Assembly: GCF_026342355.1 (NCBI RefSeq)
Contig: NZ_JAPEMV010000005.1
Coordinates: 372,001-436,000 of the forward strand
Source of the DNA: Streptomyces sp. NBC_00249
Lineage (GTDB): Bacteria; Actinomycetota; Actinomycetes; Streptomycetales; Streptomycetaceae
Reading direction: 5' to 3'
Length of the DNA: 64,000 nucleotides
In this document: positions 41,850-51,400 of the stretch, piece by piece
Numbering within the stretch: position 1 is the first letter of the stretch
Layout: every line of letters starts with the position of its first letter
Made by a program: the position numbers and the translations under genes
Notes under the pieces: generated by a model
The model's input: only the letters and a program-made list of their open reading frames with translations
Told to the model about the DNA's origin: nothing
Databases searched by the model: none

Positions 41850-43232
41850 ATGCCCTACTTCGACACCGCGTCCGCCGCTCCGCTGCACCCCGTCGCCCGG
41901 CAGGCGTTGCAGGCCGCACTCGACGAGGGCTGGGCGGACCCGGCCCGGCTGTACCGGGAGGGGCGCCGGGCGCGGCTGCTGCTGGACGCGGCGCGGGAGG
42001 CGGCGGCCGAGGCGGTGGGATGCCGCCCCGACGAGCTCGTGTTCACTCCTTCGGGGACGCACGCGGTTCACTCGGGCATCGCGGGAGCCCTGGCCGGGCG
42101 CCGGCGCGTCGGCGGTCATCTCGTCGTATCGGCCGTCGAACACAGTTCTGTACTCCACGCGGCCGAGGCCCACGCGGCCACCGGGGGCGGCCGGCTGACG
42201 GAGGTCGGGGTGAACCGGCTCGGCGCCGTGTCCGCCGCCGGGTACGCGGCCGCCCTCGCCCCCGACACCGCGCTGGCCTGCCTCCAGTCCGCCAACCACG
42301 AGGTGGGCACCGTCCAGCCGGTGGCGGAGGTCGCCGAGGTCTGCGCCGAGGCCGGGGTGCCGCTGCTCGTCGACGCGGCGCAGTCGCTGGGCTGGGGCCG
42401 GGTGGAGGACGGCTGGTCGGTCCTGGCCGCCAGCGCGCACAAGTGGGGCGGCCCGCCCGGGGTGGGTCTGCTCGCGGTCCGCAAGGGGGTGCGCTTCGCC
42501 CCCCAAGGCCCCGCCGACGAAAGGGAGTCGGGCCGCTCCCCCGGCTACGCGAACCTCCCCGCGATCGTCGCGGCGGCCGCCTCGCTGCGGGCGGTACGGG
42601 CCGAGGCGGACACGGAGGCCGCGCGGCTGCGGGTCCTGGTGGACCGGATCCGGCGGCGCGTCGCCCGGCTGGTGCCGGACGTGGAGGTGGTCGGCGACCC
42701 GGACCGGCGGCTGCCGCACCTGGTCACCTTCTCCTGCCTGTACGTGGACGGCGAGAGCCTGCTGCACGAACTCGACCGCGCCGGGTACTCCGTCTCCTCC
42801 GGCTCCTCCTGCACCAGCTCGACGCTGACCCCGAGTCATGTGCTGCGGGCGATGGGGGTGCTGTCGGAGGGGAACGTACGGGTGTCCCTGCCGGCCGGTA
42901 CCTCCGCCGACGAGGTCAACGGCTTCCTGGAGGTGCTGCCCGGCGCGGTGGCCGGGGTCCGGGCGAAGCTGGGCGTCACCGAACCGGTGACGGTGACACC
43001 GGTGGCGGACTCCCTGGAACTCGACACCCTCGGACTGCGCTGCCCGCAGCCGGTGATCGAGCTGGCCCGGGCGATCGGCGGGGTCGCGGTGGGGGGCACC
43101 GTGACCGTCCTGTCGGACGACGAGGTGGCCCGCCTGGACATCCCGGCGTGGTGCGGCATCCGCGGCCACGCGTACCTCGGCGAATCCCCCCGCCCGAGGG
43201 GCACGGCGTACCACGTCCGCCGCCTCTCCTGA
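41850..43232 (+). CDS. cysteine desulfurase fused to TusA-like sulfur carrier
   Basis: Two-domain protein of 460 residues. Residues 1-370 are a NifS/IscS-type desulfurase: YFDTASAAPLHP, SAVEHSSVLHAAE, SANHEVGTVQP, LLVDAAQSLGW, Schiff-base K198 in ASAHKWGG, and persulfide Cys321 in VSSGSSCTSSTLTPSHVLRAMG (class I pattern). Residues 385-460 are a TusA domain with the acceptor Cys398 in LGLRCPQPVIELARAI. The fusion should pass sulfane sulfur from desulfurase to carrier in one chain, for Fe-S assembly, tRNA thiolation or molybdopterin. It is divergent from ctaC. ATG at 41850; ribosome site weak. Confidence 0.92.
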   Translation: MPYFDTASAAPLHPVARQALQAALDEGWADPARLYREGRRARLLLDAAREAAAEAVGCRPDELVFTPSGTHAVHSGIAGALAGRRRVGGHLVVSAVEHSSVLHAAEAHAATGGGRLTEVGVNRLGAVSAAGYAAALAPDTALACLQSANHEVGTVQPVAEVAEVCAEAGVPLLVDAAQSLGWGRVEDGWSVLAASAHKWGGPPGVGLLAVRKGVRFAPQGPADERESGRSPGYANLPAIVAAAASLRAVRAEADTEAARLRVLVDRIRRRVARLVPDVEVVGDPDRRLPHLVTFSCLYVDGESLLHELDRAGYSVSSGSSCTSSTLTPSHVLRAMGVLSEGNVRVSLPAGTSADEVNGFLEVLPGAVAGVRAKLGVTEPVTVTPVADSLELDTLGLRCPQPVIELARAIGGVAVGGTVTVLSDDEVARLDIPAWCGIRGHAYLGESPRPRGTAYHVRRLS

Positions 43233-43255
43233 CGGGCTGCGCACCGGTACCCGCC

Positions 43256-43380
43256 GCCTCAAGCGCCGGCGCGGCTGCGGATCCCCGTTCGTGTGCGGGT
43301 CCGTTGCCGGGGGCCAGCCCCCGGACCCCCGCGCCTCAAACGCCGGCGGGGCTGGACTGTGCCGGCGTTTGAGGCGCGGG
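43256..43380. repeat. intergenic repeat, family B copies 2-4
   Basis: This 329-bp gap (43233-43561) contains no gene. It holds CCTCAAGCGCCGGCGCGGCTG (43256 on), then a perfect 20-bp inverted repeat (43328-43347 with 43361-43380). Each arm of that repeat carries CTCAAACGCCGG, one per orientation, around a 13-base loop. Same core as at 20.6 kb. It likely acts as a bidirectional terminator between the convergent genes. Confidence 0.85.
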
Positions 43381-43544
43381 TCTGGGCGGAGCCCAGGGAA
43401 CGGTGGAAGGGCGGGTAGGGGACCCCGCCCCGCGCAGCGGCAACGGTCCGCGGACGGAAGACGGGCCCCGGCCACCCGAACCGGCCCCGCCCCGCCACCG
43501 CCGGACGGAGTCCGGCGCAGCGGCGCGAAGCCGGGGAGGCGCCC

Positions 43545-43566
43545 AGGCGCCGAGCGGCGCGTCAGG
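43545..43566. repeat. repeat family A, partial copy 3
   Basis: On the minus strand CTCCTGACGCGCCGCTCGGCG, matching the core of copies 1 and 2 and supplying the TGA of the adenosine kinase gene (43562-43564). Confidence 0.65.
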
Positions 43567-44545
43567 AGGAGACGGGCAGGTGCGCGCGGACCTCCGCCGC
43601 GGCCGTGTCGCCGTAGGCCTTGGTGAAGCGGTCCATGAAGTGCGCCCGCGCCAGGGTGTACTCCTGGGTGCCCAGGGTCTCGATGACGAGGGTGGCGAGC
43701 ATGCAGCCGAGCTGCGCGGCCCGCTCAAGGCCGACGCCCCACCCGAGCCCGGTCAGGAAGCCCGCGCGGAACGCGTCGCCGACGCCGGTCGGGTCGACCT
43801 TCGCGGTCTCCTCGGGGCAGCCGACGACGATCGGCTCCTGCCCGACCCGCTCGATGCGCACGCCCTGCGAGCCGAGGGTGGTGACGCGGGTGCCGACCTT
43901 GGCGAGGATCTCCGCGTCGGTCCAGCCGGACTTCGACTCGATGAGGCCCTTCTCGTACTCGTTGGAGAAGAGGTAGGTCGCACCCTCCATCAGGGTGCGG
44001 ATGTTCTCGCCGTCCATGCGCGCGATCTGCTGCGAGAAGTCCGCGGCGAAGGGGATCCCGCGGGTGCGGCACTCCTCCGTGTGGCGGAGCATCGCCTCGG
44101 GGTCGTCGGCGCCGATGAGGACGAGGTCGAGTCCGCCCACCCGGTCGGCGACGGCCTTGAGCTCGATCTGGCGGGCTTCGCTCATCGCGCCCGTGTAGAA
44201 GGAGCCGATCTGGTTGTGGTCGGAGTCCGTGGTGCAGACGAAGCGCGCGGTGTGCAGCACCTCGGAGATCCGTACGGACTCGGTGTCGACGCCGTGCCGG
44301 TCCAGCCAGGCGCGGTACTCGTCGAAGTCCGAGCCGGCCGCGCCGACGAGGATCGGGCGGGTGCCGAGCTGCCCCATGCCGAAGCAGATGTTCGGGCCGA
44401 CTCCGCCTCTCCGGACGTCGAGGTTGTCGACGAGGAAGGAGAGGGAGACCGTGTGGAGCTGGTCGGCGACCAGCTGGTCGGCGAAGCGGCCCGGGAAGGT
44501 CATGAGGTGGTCGGTGGCGATGGAGCCGGTGACTGCGATGCGCAC
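43562..44545 (-). CDS. adoK: adenosine kinase (PfkB/ribokinase family)
   Basis: Salvages adenosine to AMP. The 327 residues closely resemble M. tuberculosis AdoK (Rv2202c) as I recall it. Shared blocks are MRIAVTGSIATDHLM, LSFLVDNLDVRRGGVGPNICFGMGQLG, HTARFVCTTDSDHNQIGSFYTGAMSEAR, ADFSQQIARM, and the PfkB anion hole with catalytic Asp in DPTGVGDAFRAGFLTG. The mycobacterial enzyme is unusual in being ribokinase-like and a dimer. ATG at 44545. Its stop codon lies in a third copy of the TGACGCGCCGCTCG motif of repeat family A. Confidence 0.88.
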   Translation of the reverse strand: MRIAVTGSIATDHLMTFPGRFADQLVADQLHTVSLSFLVDNLDVRRGGVGPNICFGMGQLGTRPILVGAAGSDFDEYRAWLDRHGVDTESVRISEVLHTARFVCTTDSDHNQIGSFYTGAMSEARQIELKAVADRVGGLDLVLIGADDPEAMLRHTEECRTRGIPFAADFSQQIARMDGENIRTLMEGATYLFSNEYEKGLIESKSGWTDAEILAKVGTRVTTLGSQGVRIERVGQEPIVVGCPEETAKVDPTGVGDAFRAGFLTGLGWGVGLERAAQLGCMLATLVIETLGTQEYTLARAHFMDRFTKAYGDTAAAEVRAHLPVSS

Positions 44546-44676
44546 GGCGTGGATGCTCCTGCGAATGACGGCGAGGGGACATTCAAAACTACCCGGTCAT
44601 GGGCTCGAGTCCGAACGGCTGAAACTACCCCGTAGTAGGACTTCCTTCGCCTGGTGTGGCGTGCCTACCGTGCCCC

Positions 44677-44895
44677 ATGACCTATACCGATGGCTTCGGC
44701 TACGCCGAGTACACCGCCGACGCGCGCCCCGGCTTCGCCCGTCTGCTGGGCGACTGCGCGCGGATGGCCCCGCACTGGGCGGTCCCGGAGGAGCCCCGGG
44801 CGGACCGGGTGGCCCCCTCCCAGATCCACGGCGTCCGTGTCCCGCCCGCCTCGGCCCGGCTGATCGCCTCCACCGCCGCGTACGGGGACCAGTAG
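44677..44895 (+). CDS. small hypothetical protein
   Basis: Seventy-two codons starting MTYTDGFGYAEYTADARPGFARLLGDCARMAPHW and ending STAAYGDQ. Composition is normal for coding DNA here (third-position GC), and it faces the adenosine kinase divergently. No family, membrane segment or signal is recognised. The start has no clear ribosome site and could be leaderless. Whether it is translated remains open. Confidence 0.6.
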   Translation: MTYTDGFGYAEYTADARPGFARLLGDCARMAPHWAVPEEPRADRVAPSQIHGVRVPPASARLIASTAAYGDQ

Positions 44896-44974
44896 AGGAA
44901 GGGCGGGAACCGGATTCGCGGCCGCCGCGTCACACCCGCATCACGTACGGCGGGACACGCGAAGGAGCGAATCG

Positions 44975-46405
44975 GTGACCAGCGAACTACCCGAGACATC
45001 ACGTGCCACTCGTCGGCGGCCGTCCTGGGCCGTCGGCTCGATCGCGGCCGCCGTCCTGCTGGCCGGCGGCGGTACGGCCTACTGGGCGTCGACGGCGTAC
45101 GGGGACGCCTCGGGCGGCGGCGCCCGTACGGGTGACACCGCGGCGGCCGCGCCCCGGGCGGCCGGGTCCCCGCCGGGGCCCGGCATCGCCCCCGGGGAGC
45201 CGGATCCGTCGGGCGGCGGGGTGGTCTACCGGGCCGATGTGAAGCTGCCCGAGGGCCCGGCGGCGGCGCCGTCCTTCGCCGCGTCGGGGGAGGTCACCTC
45301 CGAGGAGGTGGCCCGGCTCGCGAAGGCCCTCGGGATCTCCGGGGACCCGCGGCTGAGCGGGGACACCTGGCAGGCCGGGGAGACCGGCGACGGCTCCGGT
45401 CCCCGGCTCACGGTGACCCGTAAGGCCCCCGGCACCTGGAGCTTCAGCCGCTTCCGGCCGGCCGGGGCCGGGGACGACTGCGTGCGCGGCAAGGACACCT
45501 GCGGCCCGGCCACCCTGCCCCAGGGCGAGGGCGGCGGGGCGCAGCCGGTCTCCGAGCAGGCGGCGAAGGCGGCGGCCGCGCCGGTGCTCGCGGCGGCCGG
45601 GCAGGGTGACGCCAAGGTCGACGCCCGGCTGACGCAGGGCGCGGTGCGGGTGGTGAGCGCCGACCCGGTGGTGGGCGGGCTGCCCACGCAGGGCTGGTCC
45701 AGCAAGGTGAGCGTGGGCGGTGACGCGCAGGTGGTGGCGGGCAGTGGGGAGCTGAAGGCCCCGGTGCGCGCGGCGGAGCAGCCGGTGGTCGGGGCGGTCG
45801 AGGCGCTGGCCCGGCTGAACGCGGCGGGCAAGGGCGGTGACGGCAGCGGTCCGGGCCCGAGCGGCTGCGCGACCTCGGTGCCGCTGACCCCGGACACGCC
45901 GACGGGTGCCACGGACACCCTGCCCTGCAACCCGGACCCGCGGCCGATGAAGCCGCCGCGGACGGAGACCGTACGGGGGGCCGTGCTCGGCCTGGTCCCG
46001 GGGACGGTCGACGGGGCGCGGGGGCTGGTGCCGGCCTGGCTGTTCGAGGTGGCGGGCAAGGACGGCGGGCCGGGCCGCACGGTGGCCCAGCCGGCCGCGG
46101 CCGAGGACGGTGCGACGACGGCGCCGGTGCCTCCGGCGGGCCGTACGGTGCCCGGGTTCTCGTACGCGGACGGGGACCGGAAGCTGACCGTGAACTTCTG
46201 GGGCGGGGTGTGCAGCACCTACACCCTGGAGGCGCGGGAGGAGTCCGCGTCCGTCATGGTGAAGATCACGGACACGCCGAACAGTCCGGGGCAGGCCTGC
46301 ATCATGCTGGCGCAGGAGATGTCCCTCACGGTGACCCTCCAGCAGCCGGTGGGTGCGCGGAAGGTGGTCGACGCCACGACGGGCAAGCCGCTCCCCCGCC
46401 AGTGA
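44975..46405 (+). CDS. membrane-anchored secreted protein of unknown function
   Basis: A 476-residue protein with a short cytoplasmic N terminus (MTSELPETSRATRRRPS) and one signal-anchor helix (WAVGSIAAAVLLAGGGTAYWAST). A long extracytoplasmic part rich in Gly, Pro and Ala follows, with four to six Cys (DDCVRGKDTCG, SGCATS, LPCNP, GVCSTYTLEARE, QACIM) that may form disulfides. No catalytic motif. Related single-pass proteins are frequent in Streptomyces and unnamed. The GTG at 44975 follows GAAGGAG. It terminates at the hairpin shared with the convergent erpA. Confidence 0.8.
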   Translation: MTSELPETSRATRRRPSWAVGSIAAAVLLAGGGTAYWASTAYGDASGGGARTGDTAAAAPRAAGSPPGPGIAPGEPDPSGGGVVYRADVKLPEGPAAAPSFAASGEVTSEEVARLAKALGISGDPRLSGDTWQAGETGDGSGPRLTVTRKAPGTWSFSRFRPAGAGDDCVRGKDTCGPATLPQGEGGGAQPVSEQAAKAAAAPVLAAAGQGDAKVDARLTQGAVRVVSADPVVGGLPTQGWSSKVSVGGDAQVVAGSGELKAPVRAAEQPVVGAVEALARLNAAGKGGDGSGPGPSGCATSVPLTPDTPTGATDTLPCNPDPRPMKPPRTETVRGAVLGLVPGTVDGARGLVPAWLFEVAGKDGGPGRTVAQPAAAEDGATTAPVPPAGRTVPGFSYADGDRKLTVNFWGGVCSTYTLEAREESASVMVKITDTPNSPGQACIMLAQEMSLTVTLQQPVGARKVVDATTGKPLPRQ

Positions 46406-46429
46406 GCAACGAGTAGTCGGGGAACGCGA

Positions 46430-46471
46430 AAGGCCTCGGCGCCGGTCGGATGCGACCGGCGCCGAGGCCTT
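46430..46471. terminator. bidirectional terminator
   Basis: Perfect 19-bp stem AAGGCCTCGGCGCCGGTCG and its complement with a 4-base loop, between the convergent membrane-anchored protein gene and erpA. Confidence 0.9.
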
Positions 46472-46484
46472 CGTGCGTTCGGGT

Positions 46485-46841
46485 CTAGCTGAACGAGTCG
46501 CCGCAGGCGCAGGAGCCGGTGGCGTTCGGGTTGTCGATGGTGAAGCCCTGCTTCTCGATGGTGTCGACGAAGTCGATCGAGGCGCCGTGCAGGTACGGGG
46601 AGCTCATCCGGTCGGTGACGACCTTGACTCCGTCGAAGTCCTTGACGACGTCGCCGTCGAGGGAGCGCTCGTCGAAGAAGAGCTGGTAGCGCAGGCCGGA
46701 GCAGCCACCGGGCTGGACGGCGACGCGGAGCGCCAGGTCATCGCGGCCCTCCTGCTCCAGCAGGGTCCTGACCTTCTCGGCGGCGGCGTCGGACAGGAGG
46801 ATGCCGTCGCTCACAGTGGTCTTGTCGTCCTGTACGGACAT
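46485..46841 (-). CDS. erpA: A-type iron-sulfur carrier protein (HesB/IscA/ErpA)
   Basis: Carries and inserts Fe-S clusters into target proteins. The 118 residues include ILLSDAAAEKVRTLLEQEG, VAVQPGGCSGLRYQLFFDE with the first conserved Cys, and the C-terminal pair in GSCACGDSFS (Cys-X-Cys). ATG at 46841 is nine bases after GGGAG and preferred over ATG 46847. It lies 343 bp from divergently transcribed nadA, whose product carries an oxygen-sensitive [4Fe-4S] cluster, a sensible supply partner. Confidence 0.94.
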   Translation of the reverse strand: MSVQDDKTTVSDGILLSDAAAEKVRTLLEQEGRDDLALRVAVQPGGCSGLRYQLFFDERSLDGDVVKDFDGVKVVTDRMSSPYLHGASIDFVDTIEKQGFTIDNPNATGSCACGDSFS

Positions 46842-47066
46842 CTGCATTCACTCCCGAAGTGGGCGGCTCCCCGCCGGAGGCTGGGGATACGTCGGACTCT
46901 TGCCGTCGGTGGCAACCAGCTGGACCGCGGATTCATTCCGGGGCCGGCGCCTTGTTTCAGACATTCATGCTCGCACACCCACGCGGAGCGGTGGACCCGG
47001 CGAAGAGGGCGGGTGGAGCGGGGCGTCCCAGGACGGGCGAATGCGTCACATCGACACTATCGGCAT

Positions 47067-47113
47067 CGTCAAAGTGACGTGAAGCAGTTATGATAGATAA
47101 CGTCAAATAGACG
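47067..47113. promoter_or_regulatory. cluster of three palindromes upstream of nadA
   Basis: CGTCA-aag-TGACG (47067-47079), GTTAT-gatag-ATAAC (47087-47101) and CGTC-aaata-GACG (47101-47113) lie in an unusually AT-rich stretch, followed by a CGAAGC/GCTTCG hairpin (47120-47135). They probably form operator and promoter DNA for nadA. The remainder of the 343-bp gap 46842-47184 shows nothing recognisable. Confidence 0.55.
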
Positions 47114-47184
47114 AGAAGTCGAAGCGAGGGCTTCGCGTGAAGCCTTCAGAAGTCCCTTGTCGCAGAACAGAAAGGGTGCGTGTC

Positions 47185-48360
47185 GTGACCACCGCCCAGC
47201 CTTTGGACGTCCAGCCGACGCCCCTCGCCCTGCTGCTGCTCGGCCGCGAGGCCGACCCCAAGAGCGAGCGCGGGGTGGAATGCCCCGGCGACCTGCCCTC
47301 TCCGTCCGACCCGGACCTGGTGGCCCGCGCCCGCGCGGCCAAGGAGAAGCTCGGGGACAAGGTCTTCATCCTCGGCCACCACTACCAGCGTGACGAGGTC
47401 ATCGAGTTCGCCGACGTCACCGGTGACTCCTTCAAGCTCGCCAAGGACGCGGCCGCCAAGCCGGAGGCCGAGTACATCGTCTTCTGCGGCGTGCACTTCA
47501 TGGCCGAGTCGGCCGACATCCTCACCTCCGACGACCAGAAGGTCGTCCTGCCCGACCTGGCCGCGGGCTGCTCGATGGCCGACATGGCCACCGCCGAGCA
47601 GGTCGCGGAGTGCTGGGACGTGCTGACCGAGGCCGGCGTCGCCGGGACGACGGTGCCCGTCTCGTACATGAACTCCTCCGCCGACATCAAGGCCTTCACC
47701 GGCAAGCACGGCGGCACGATCTGTACCTCGTCGAACGCGAAGAAGGCCCTGGAGTGGGCCTTCGAGCAGGGCGAGAAGGTCCTCTTCCTCCCGGACCAGC
47801 ACCTGGGCCGCAACACCGCCGTCCGCGACATGGGCATGTCCCTGGACGACTGCGTGCTCTACAACCCGCACAAGCCGAACGGCGGCCTGACCGCCGAGCA
47901 GCTGCGGAACGCCAAGATGATCCTGTGGCGCGGCCACTGCTCGGTGCACGGCCGCTTCTCGGTGGACTCGGTCAACGACGTCCGCGCCCGCATCCCCGGT
48001 GTGAACGTCCTGGTCCACCCCGAGTGCAAGCACGAGGTCGTGGCGGCCGCGGACTACGTCGGCTCGACGGAGTACATCATCAAGGCGCTGGAGGCGGCCC
48101 CGGCCGGCTCGAAGTGGGCCATCGGCACCGAGCTGAACCTCGTCCAGCGCCTGGCGAATCGTTTCGCGGCGGAGGACAAGGAAGTCGTCTTCCTCGACAA
48201 GACGGTCTGCTTCTGCTCGACGATGAACCGCATCGACCTCCCCCACCTGGTGTGGACCCTGGAGTCCCTGGCCGAGGGCAACCTCGTCAACCAGATCCAG
48301 GTCGACAAGGAGACCGAGAGCTTCGCCAAGCTGGCGCTGGAGCGGATGCTCGCCCTGTAG
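47185..48360 (+). CDS. nadA: quinolinate synthase
   Basis: Condenses iminoaspartate with dihydroxyacetone phosphate to quinolinate in NAD synthesis, using a [4Fe-4S] cluster. The 391 residues show ILGHHYQRDEVIEFADVTGDSF, FCGVHFMAESADIL, the Cys-containing LAAGCSMADMA, NSSADIKAFTG, PDQHLGRNTA, WRGHCSVHGRF, HPECKHEV and VCFCSTMNRIDLP. The GTG at 47185 follows AAGGGTG; GTGs at 47176 and 47137 are in frame but less well placed. Neither nadB nor nadC is adjacent. A terminator follows directly. Confidence 0.95.
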   Translation: MTTAQPLDVQPTPLALLLLGREADPKSERGVECPGDLPSPSDPDLVARARAAKEKLGDKVFILGHHYQRDEVIEFADVTGDSFKLAKDAAAKPEAEYIVFCGVHFMAESADILTSDDQKVVLPDLAAGCSMADMATAEQVAECWDVLTEAGVAGTTVPVSYMNSSADIKAFTGKHGGTICTSSNAKKALEWAFEQGEKVLFLPDQHLGRNTAVRDMGMSLDDCVLYNPHKPNGGLTAEQLRNAKMILWRGHCSVHGRFSVDSVNDVRARIPGVNVLVHPECKHEVVAAADYVGSTEYIIKALEAAPAGSKWAIGTELNLVQRLANRFAAEDKEVVFLDKTVCFCSTMNRIDLPHLVWTLESLAEGNLVNQIQVDKETESFAKLALERMLAL

Positions 48361-48386
48361 TCCCGCACAGTCCCGCGCGTACGCGT

Positions 48387-48419
48387 GAAGGGGCGCCCCC
48401 GGTCCGGGGGCGCCCCTTC
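48387..48419. terminator. bidirectional terminator
   Basis: Perfect 14-bp stem GAAGGGGCGCCCCC / GGGGGCGCCCCTTC with a 5-base loop, between convergent nadA and the RND permease gene. Confidence 0.9.
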
Positions 48420-48435
48420 GGCCTTCTCCGACGGG

Positions 48436-51400
48436 TCAGACCTTGACGGGGGTGTCCTCACCGGCCGGCCGGGACGGGACCACCGTCAGCCGGGCCGTCT
48501 TCCTGGACCTGCGGCGTTCCTTGCGGAGCTCGACCATCGTGTAGAGGGTCGGGACCAGCAGCAGCGTCAGCAGCGTGGAGCTGACCAGGCCGCCGATCAC
48601 CACCACCGCGAGCGGCTGCGAGATGAAGCCGCCCTCGCCGGTGACGCCCAGCGCCATCGGGAGCAGGGCGAAGATCGTCGCCAGGGCCGTCATCAGGATC
48701 GGGCGCAGCCGGTGCCGGCCGCCCTCGACGACCGCCTCGACGACGCCCAGCCCCTGGGCCCGGTACTGGTTGACCAGGTCGATCAGGACGATGGCGTTGG
48801 TGACGACGATGCCGATGAGCATCAGCATGCCGATCATCGCCGGGACGCCCATGGGGGTGCCGGTGGCGATGAGCAGGCCGAGCGCGCCGGTGGCCGCGAA
48901 GGGGATGGACACCAGCAGGATCAGCGGCTGGACCAGCGAGCGGAACGTCGCGACCAGCAGCATGAAGACGATCGCGATGGCGGCGAGCATGGCCAGGCCC
49001 AGGGAGCCGAAGGCCTCGTCCTGGTCGGAGGAGACGCCGCCGATGGAGGCGGTGGCCCCTTCGGGCAGGTCCAGGGCCTTGAGCTTGGTCTGGAGCGCGG
49101 AGCTGATGGCTCCGGTGTTCTCGCCGACCGGCTTGGCGGTGACGGTGGCGGCGCGGGCGCCGTCGATCCGGGTCATCGCGACGGGGCCGGGGACCAGCTT
49201 GACGTCGGCGATGTCGCCGAGCTTGAGCGGGCCGACGGGCAGGGCCTGGAGCTGGGCCAGGGTGGTGGCCGGCTGGGCGGAGCGTACGACGACGTCCCGC
49301 TCGGTGTCGTCCAGTACGGCCTTGGCGACCGGGTTGCCCCGGACGGCCTGCGCGACGATCCCGCCGAGCGCGGCCTGGCTGATGCCGGCCTCGGCGGCCT
49401 TGGGGGTGGCGGTGACGGAGATCCGGGGCACCGACTGGGCCAGGTCGCTCTGGACGTCGGTGACGTCCTTCAGGGTGGCCACCTCGGCGCGGACCTGTTC
49501 GGCGGCCTTGGCGAGCACCGCGCCGTCGCCGGCCTTGACGACCACGCTCAGGTTCTGGCCGCCGAAGCCGCCGCCCGCCGAGAGGGAGGTGTCGCCGATG
49601 CCGTCGAGCTTCGCCAGGGCGTCCTGGATGCGCTGCTTGACGGCCTCGGAGTCGCCCGCGTCGTCCAGGGTGACCTGGAAGGAGGCCTGGTTGGTGCCGG
49701 TGCCGCCGCCGAAGGCCGCGAGGAAGCCGGAGGAACCGACGGTGACCTGGTGGTCCTTGACGCCCTCGACGGAGTCCAGGGCCTTCTCCACCTTGCGGGC
49801 GGCCTCGTCGGAGGCGGCCAGGGAGGTCCCGGCGGGCAGCTGCTGGCGGACCGTCAGCACGTCCTGGTCGCCCTGGTCGAAGAAGTTGGTCTTCAGCAGC
49901 GGGGTCATCCCGAAGGTGCCCACCAGGACGACGACCGCGATGGCCACACTGGTCAGGCGGCGCCGGGTCGCGAAGCCCAGGACCCGTACGTAGAGCTTCT
50001 GGAGGCGGCTGTTGGCCTCCTTCTCCTCCGCCTCGCGGCGGGCCCGCTCCGGGTCGGCCGACGTGCCCTTGGGGGCGCGCAGGAACCAGAACGACAGCAC
50101 GGGGACGACCGTCAGGGACACCAGCAGCGAGGCCAGCAGGGCGGCGGTGACGGTGAGCGAGAACGAGCCGAACAGCTCGCCGATCATGCCGCCGACCAGG
50201 CCGATCGGCAGGAAGACGGCGACGGTGGTGAGCGTGGACGAGGTGACCGCGCCGGCCACCTCCTTGACCGCGGTGATGATCGCGGCCTCGCGCTCCTCGC
50301 CGTAGCCGAGGTGGCGCTTGATGTTCTCCAGGACCACGATCGAGTCGTCGACGACCCGGCCGATGGCGATGGTGAGCGCGCCCAGCGTCAGCATGTTCAG
50401 GGACAGGTCGCGGGTCCACAGCACGATCAGCGCGAGCACCACGGACAGCGGGATGGAGACCGCGGTGACCAGGGTCGAGCGGATCGAGGCCAGGAAGACC
50501 AGGATCACGATGACCGCGAAGGCCAGGCCGAGCAGGCCCTCGGTGGTGAGGCCGGAGATGGACCGGGCGACGGCGGGGCCCTGGTCGCTGACGACGGTCA
50601 GCTCGGCGCCGGAGCCGAGGGTGGAGCGCAGCTCGGGCAGCTTGTCCTTGACGGCGTCGGAGATGGCGACGGCGCTGCCGTCCTTGTCCATCGTCAGTAC
50701 GAGCGCGAGGCTGGGCTTGCCGTTGGTGCGGGTGATGGAGTCGGCCTTGGCGGGTTCCTGCTTGACGGCGGCCACGTCACCGAGGCGGACGGCCGGCTTG
50801 CCGGGGCCCGCGGTCAGCCGGAGGTCCTCCAGCTGGGCGAGGGAGGTGTAGCCGGAACCGACCCGCACGGTGCGGTTCTTGCCCTCCTCGTCGAAGGAGC
50901 CGGCGGGGACGGTCGCGCCGCCCGCCCTGAGGCCCTCGGCCAGCTTGGCGCCGTCGAGGCCGGCCGCGGCGAGCTTCGCGTCGTCGGGGGTGACGCTGAT
51001 CTGGACGTCGCGCACGCCGTCGACGCTGACCTGGCCGACGCCCTCGATGTCCTCCAGGACGGGGACGACGGACTTGTTCAGCTGGTCGGCGAGGGCCTGC
51101 TGGTCCTTGTCCGAGGTGACGGCGAGGACGACGGTCGGGATGTCGTCGGTGGAGCCGGCCACCACCTGCGGGTCGACCTCGGCGGGCAGCCGGACCCGGG
51201 CCCGGTTGACGGCCTGCTGGACGTCGGCGACGAGCTGCTTGGTGCCGCTGTCGCCGTAGTCGAAGGTGGCCCGGATGAGGGCGTTGCCCTCGCTGGCGGT
51301 GGAGGTGATGCCGGTGATGCCGTCGACGCCCTTGAGGGTGGCCTCGATCGGCTCGACGACCTGCTTCTCGACCACGTCGGGCGAGGCGCCCTGGTACGGC

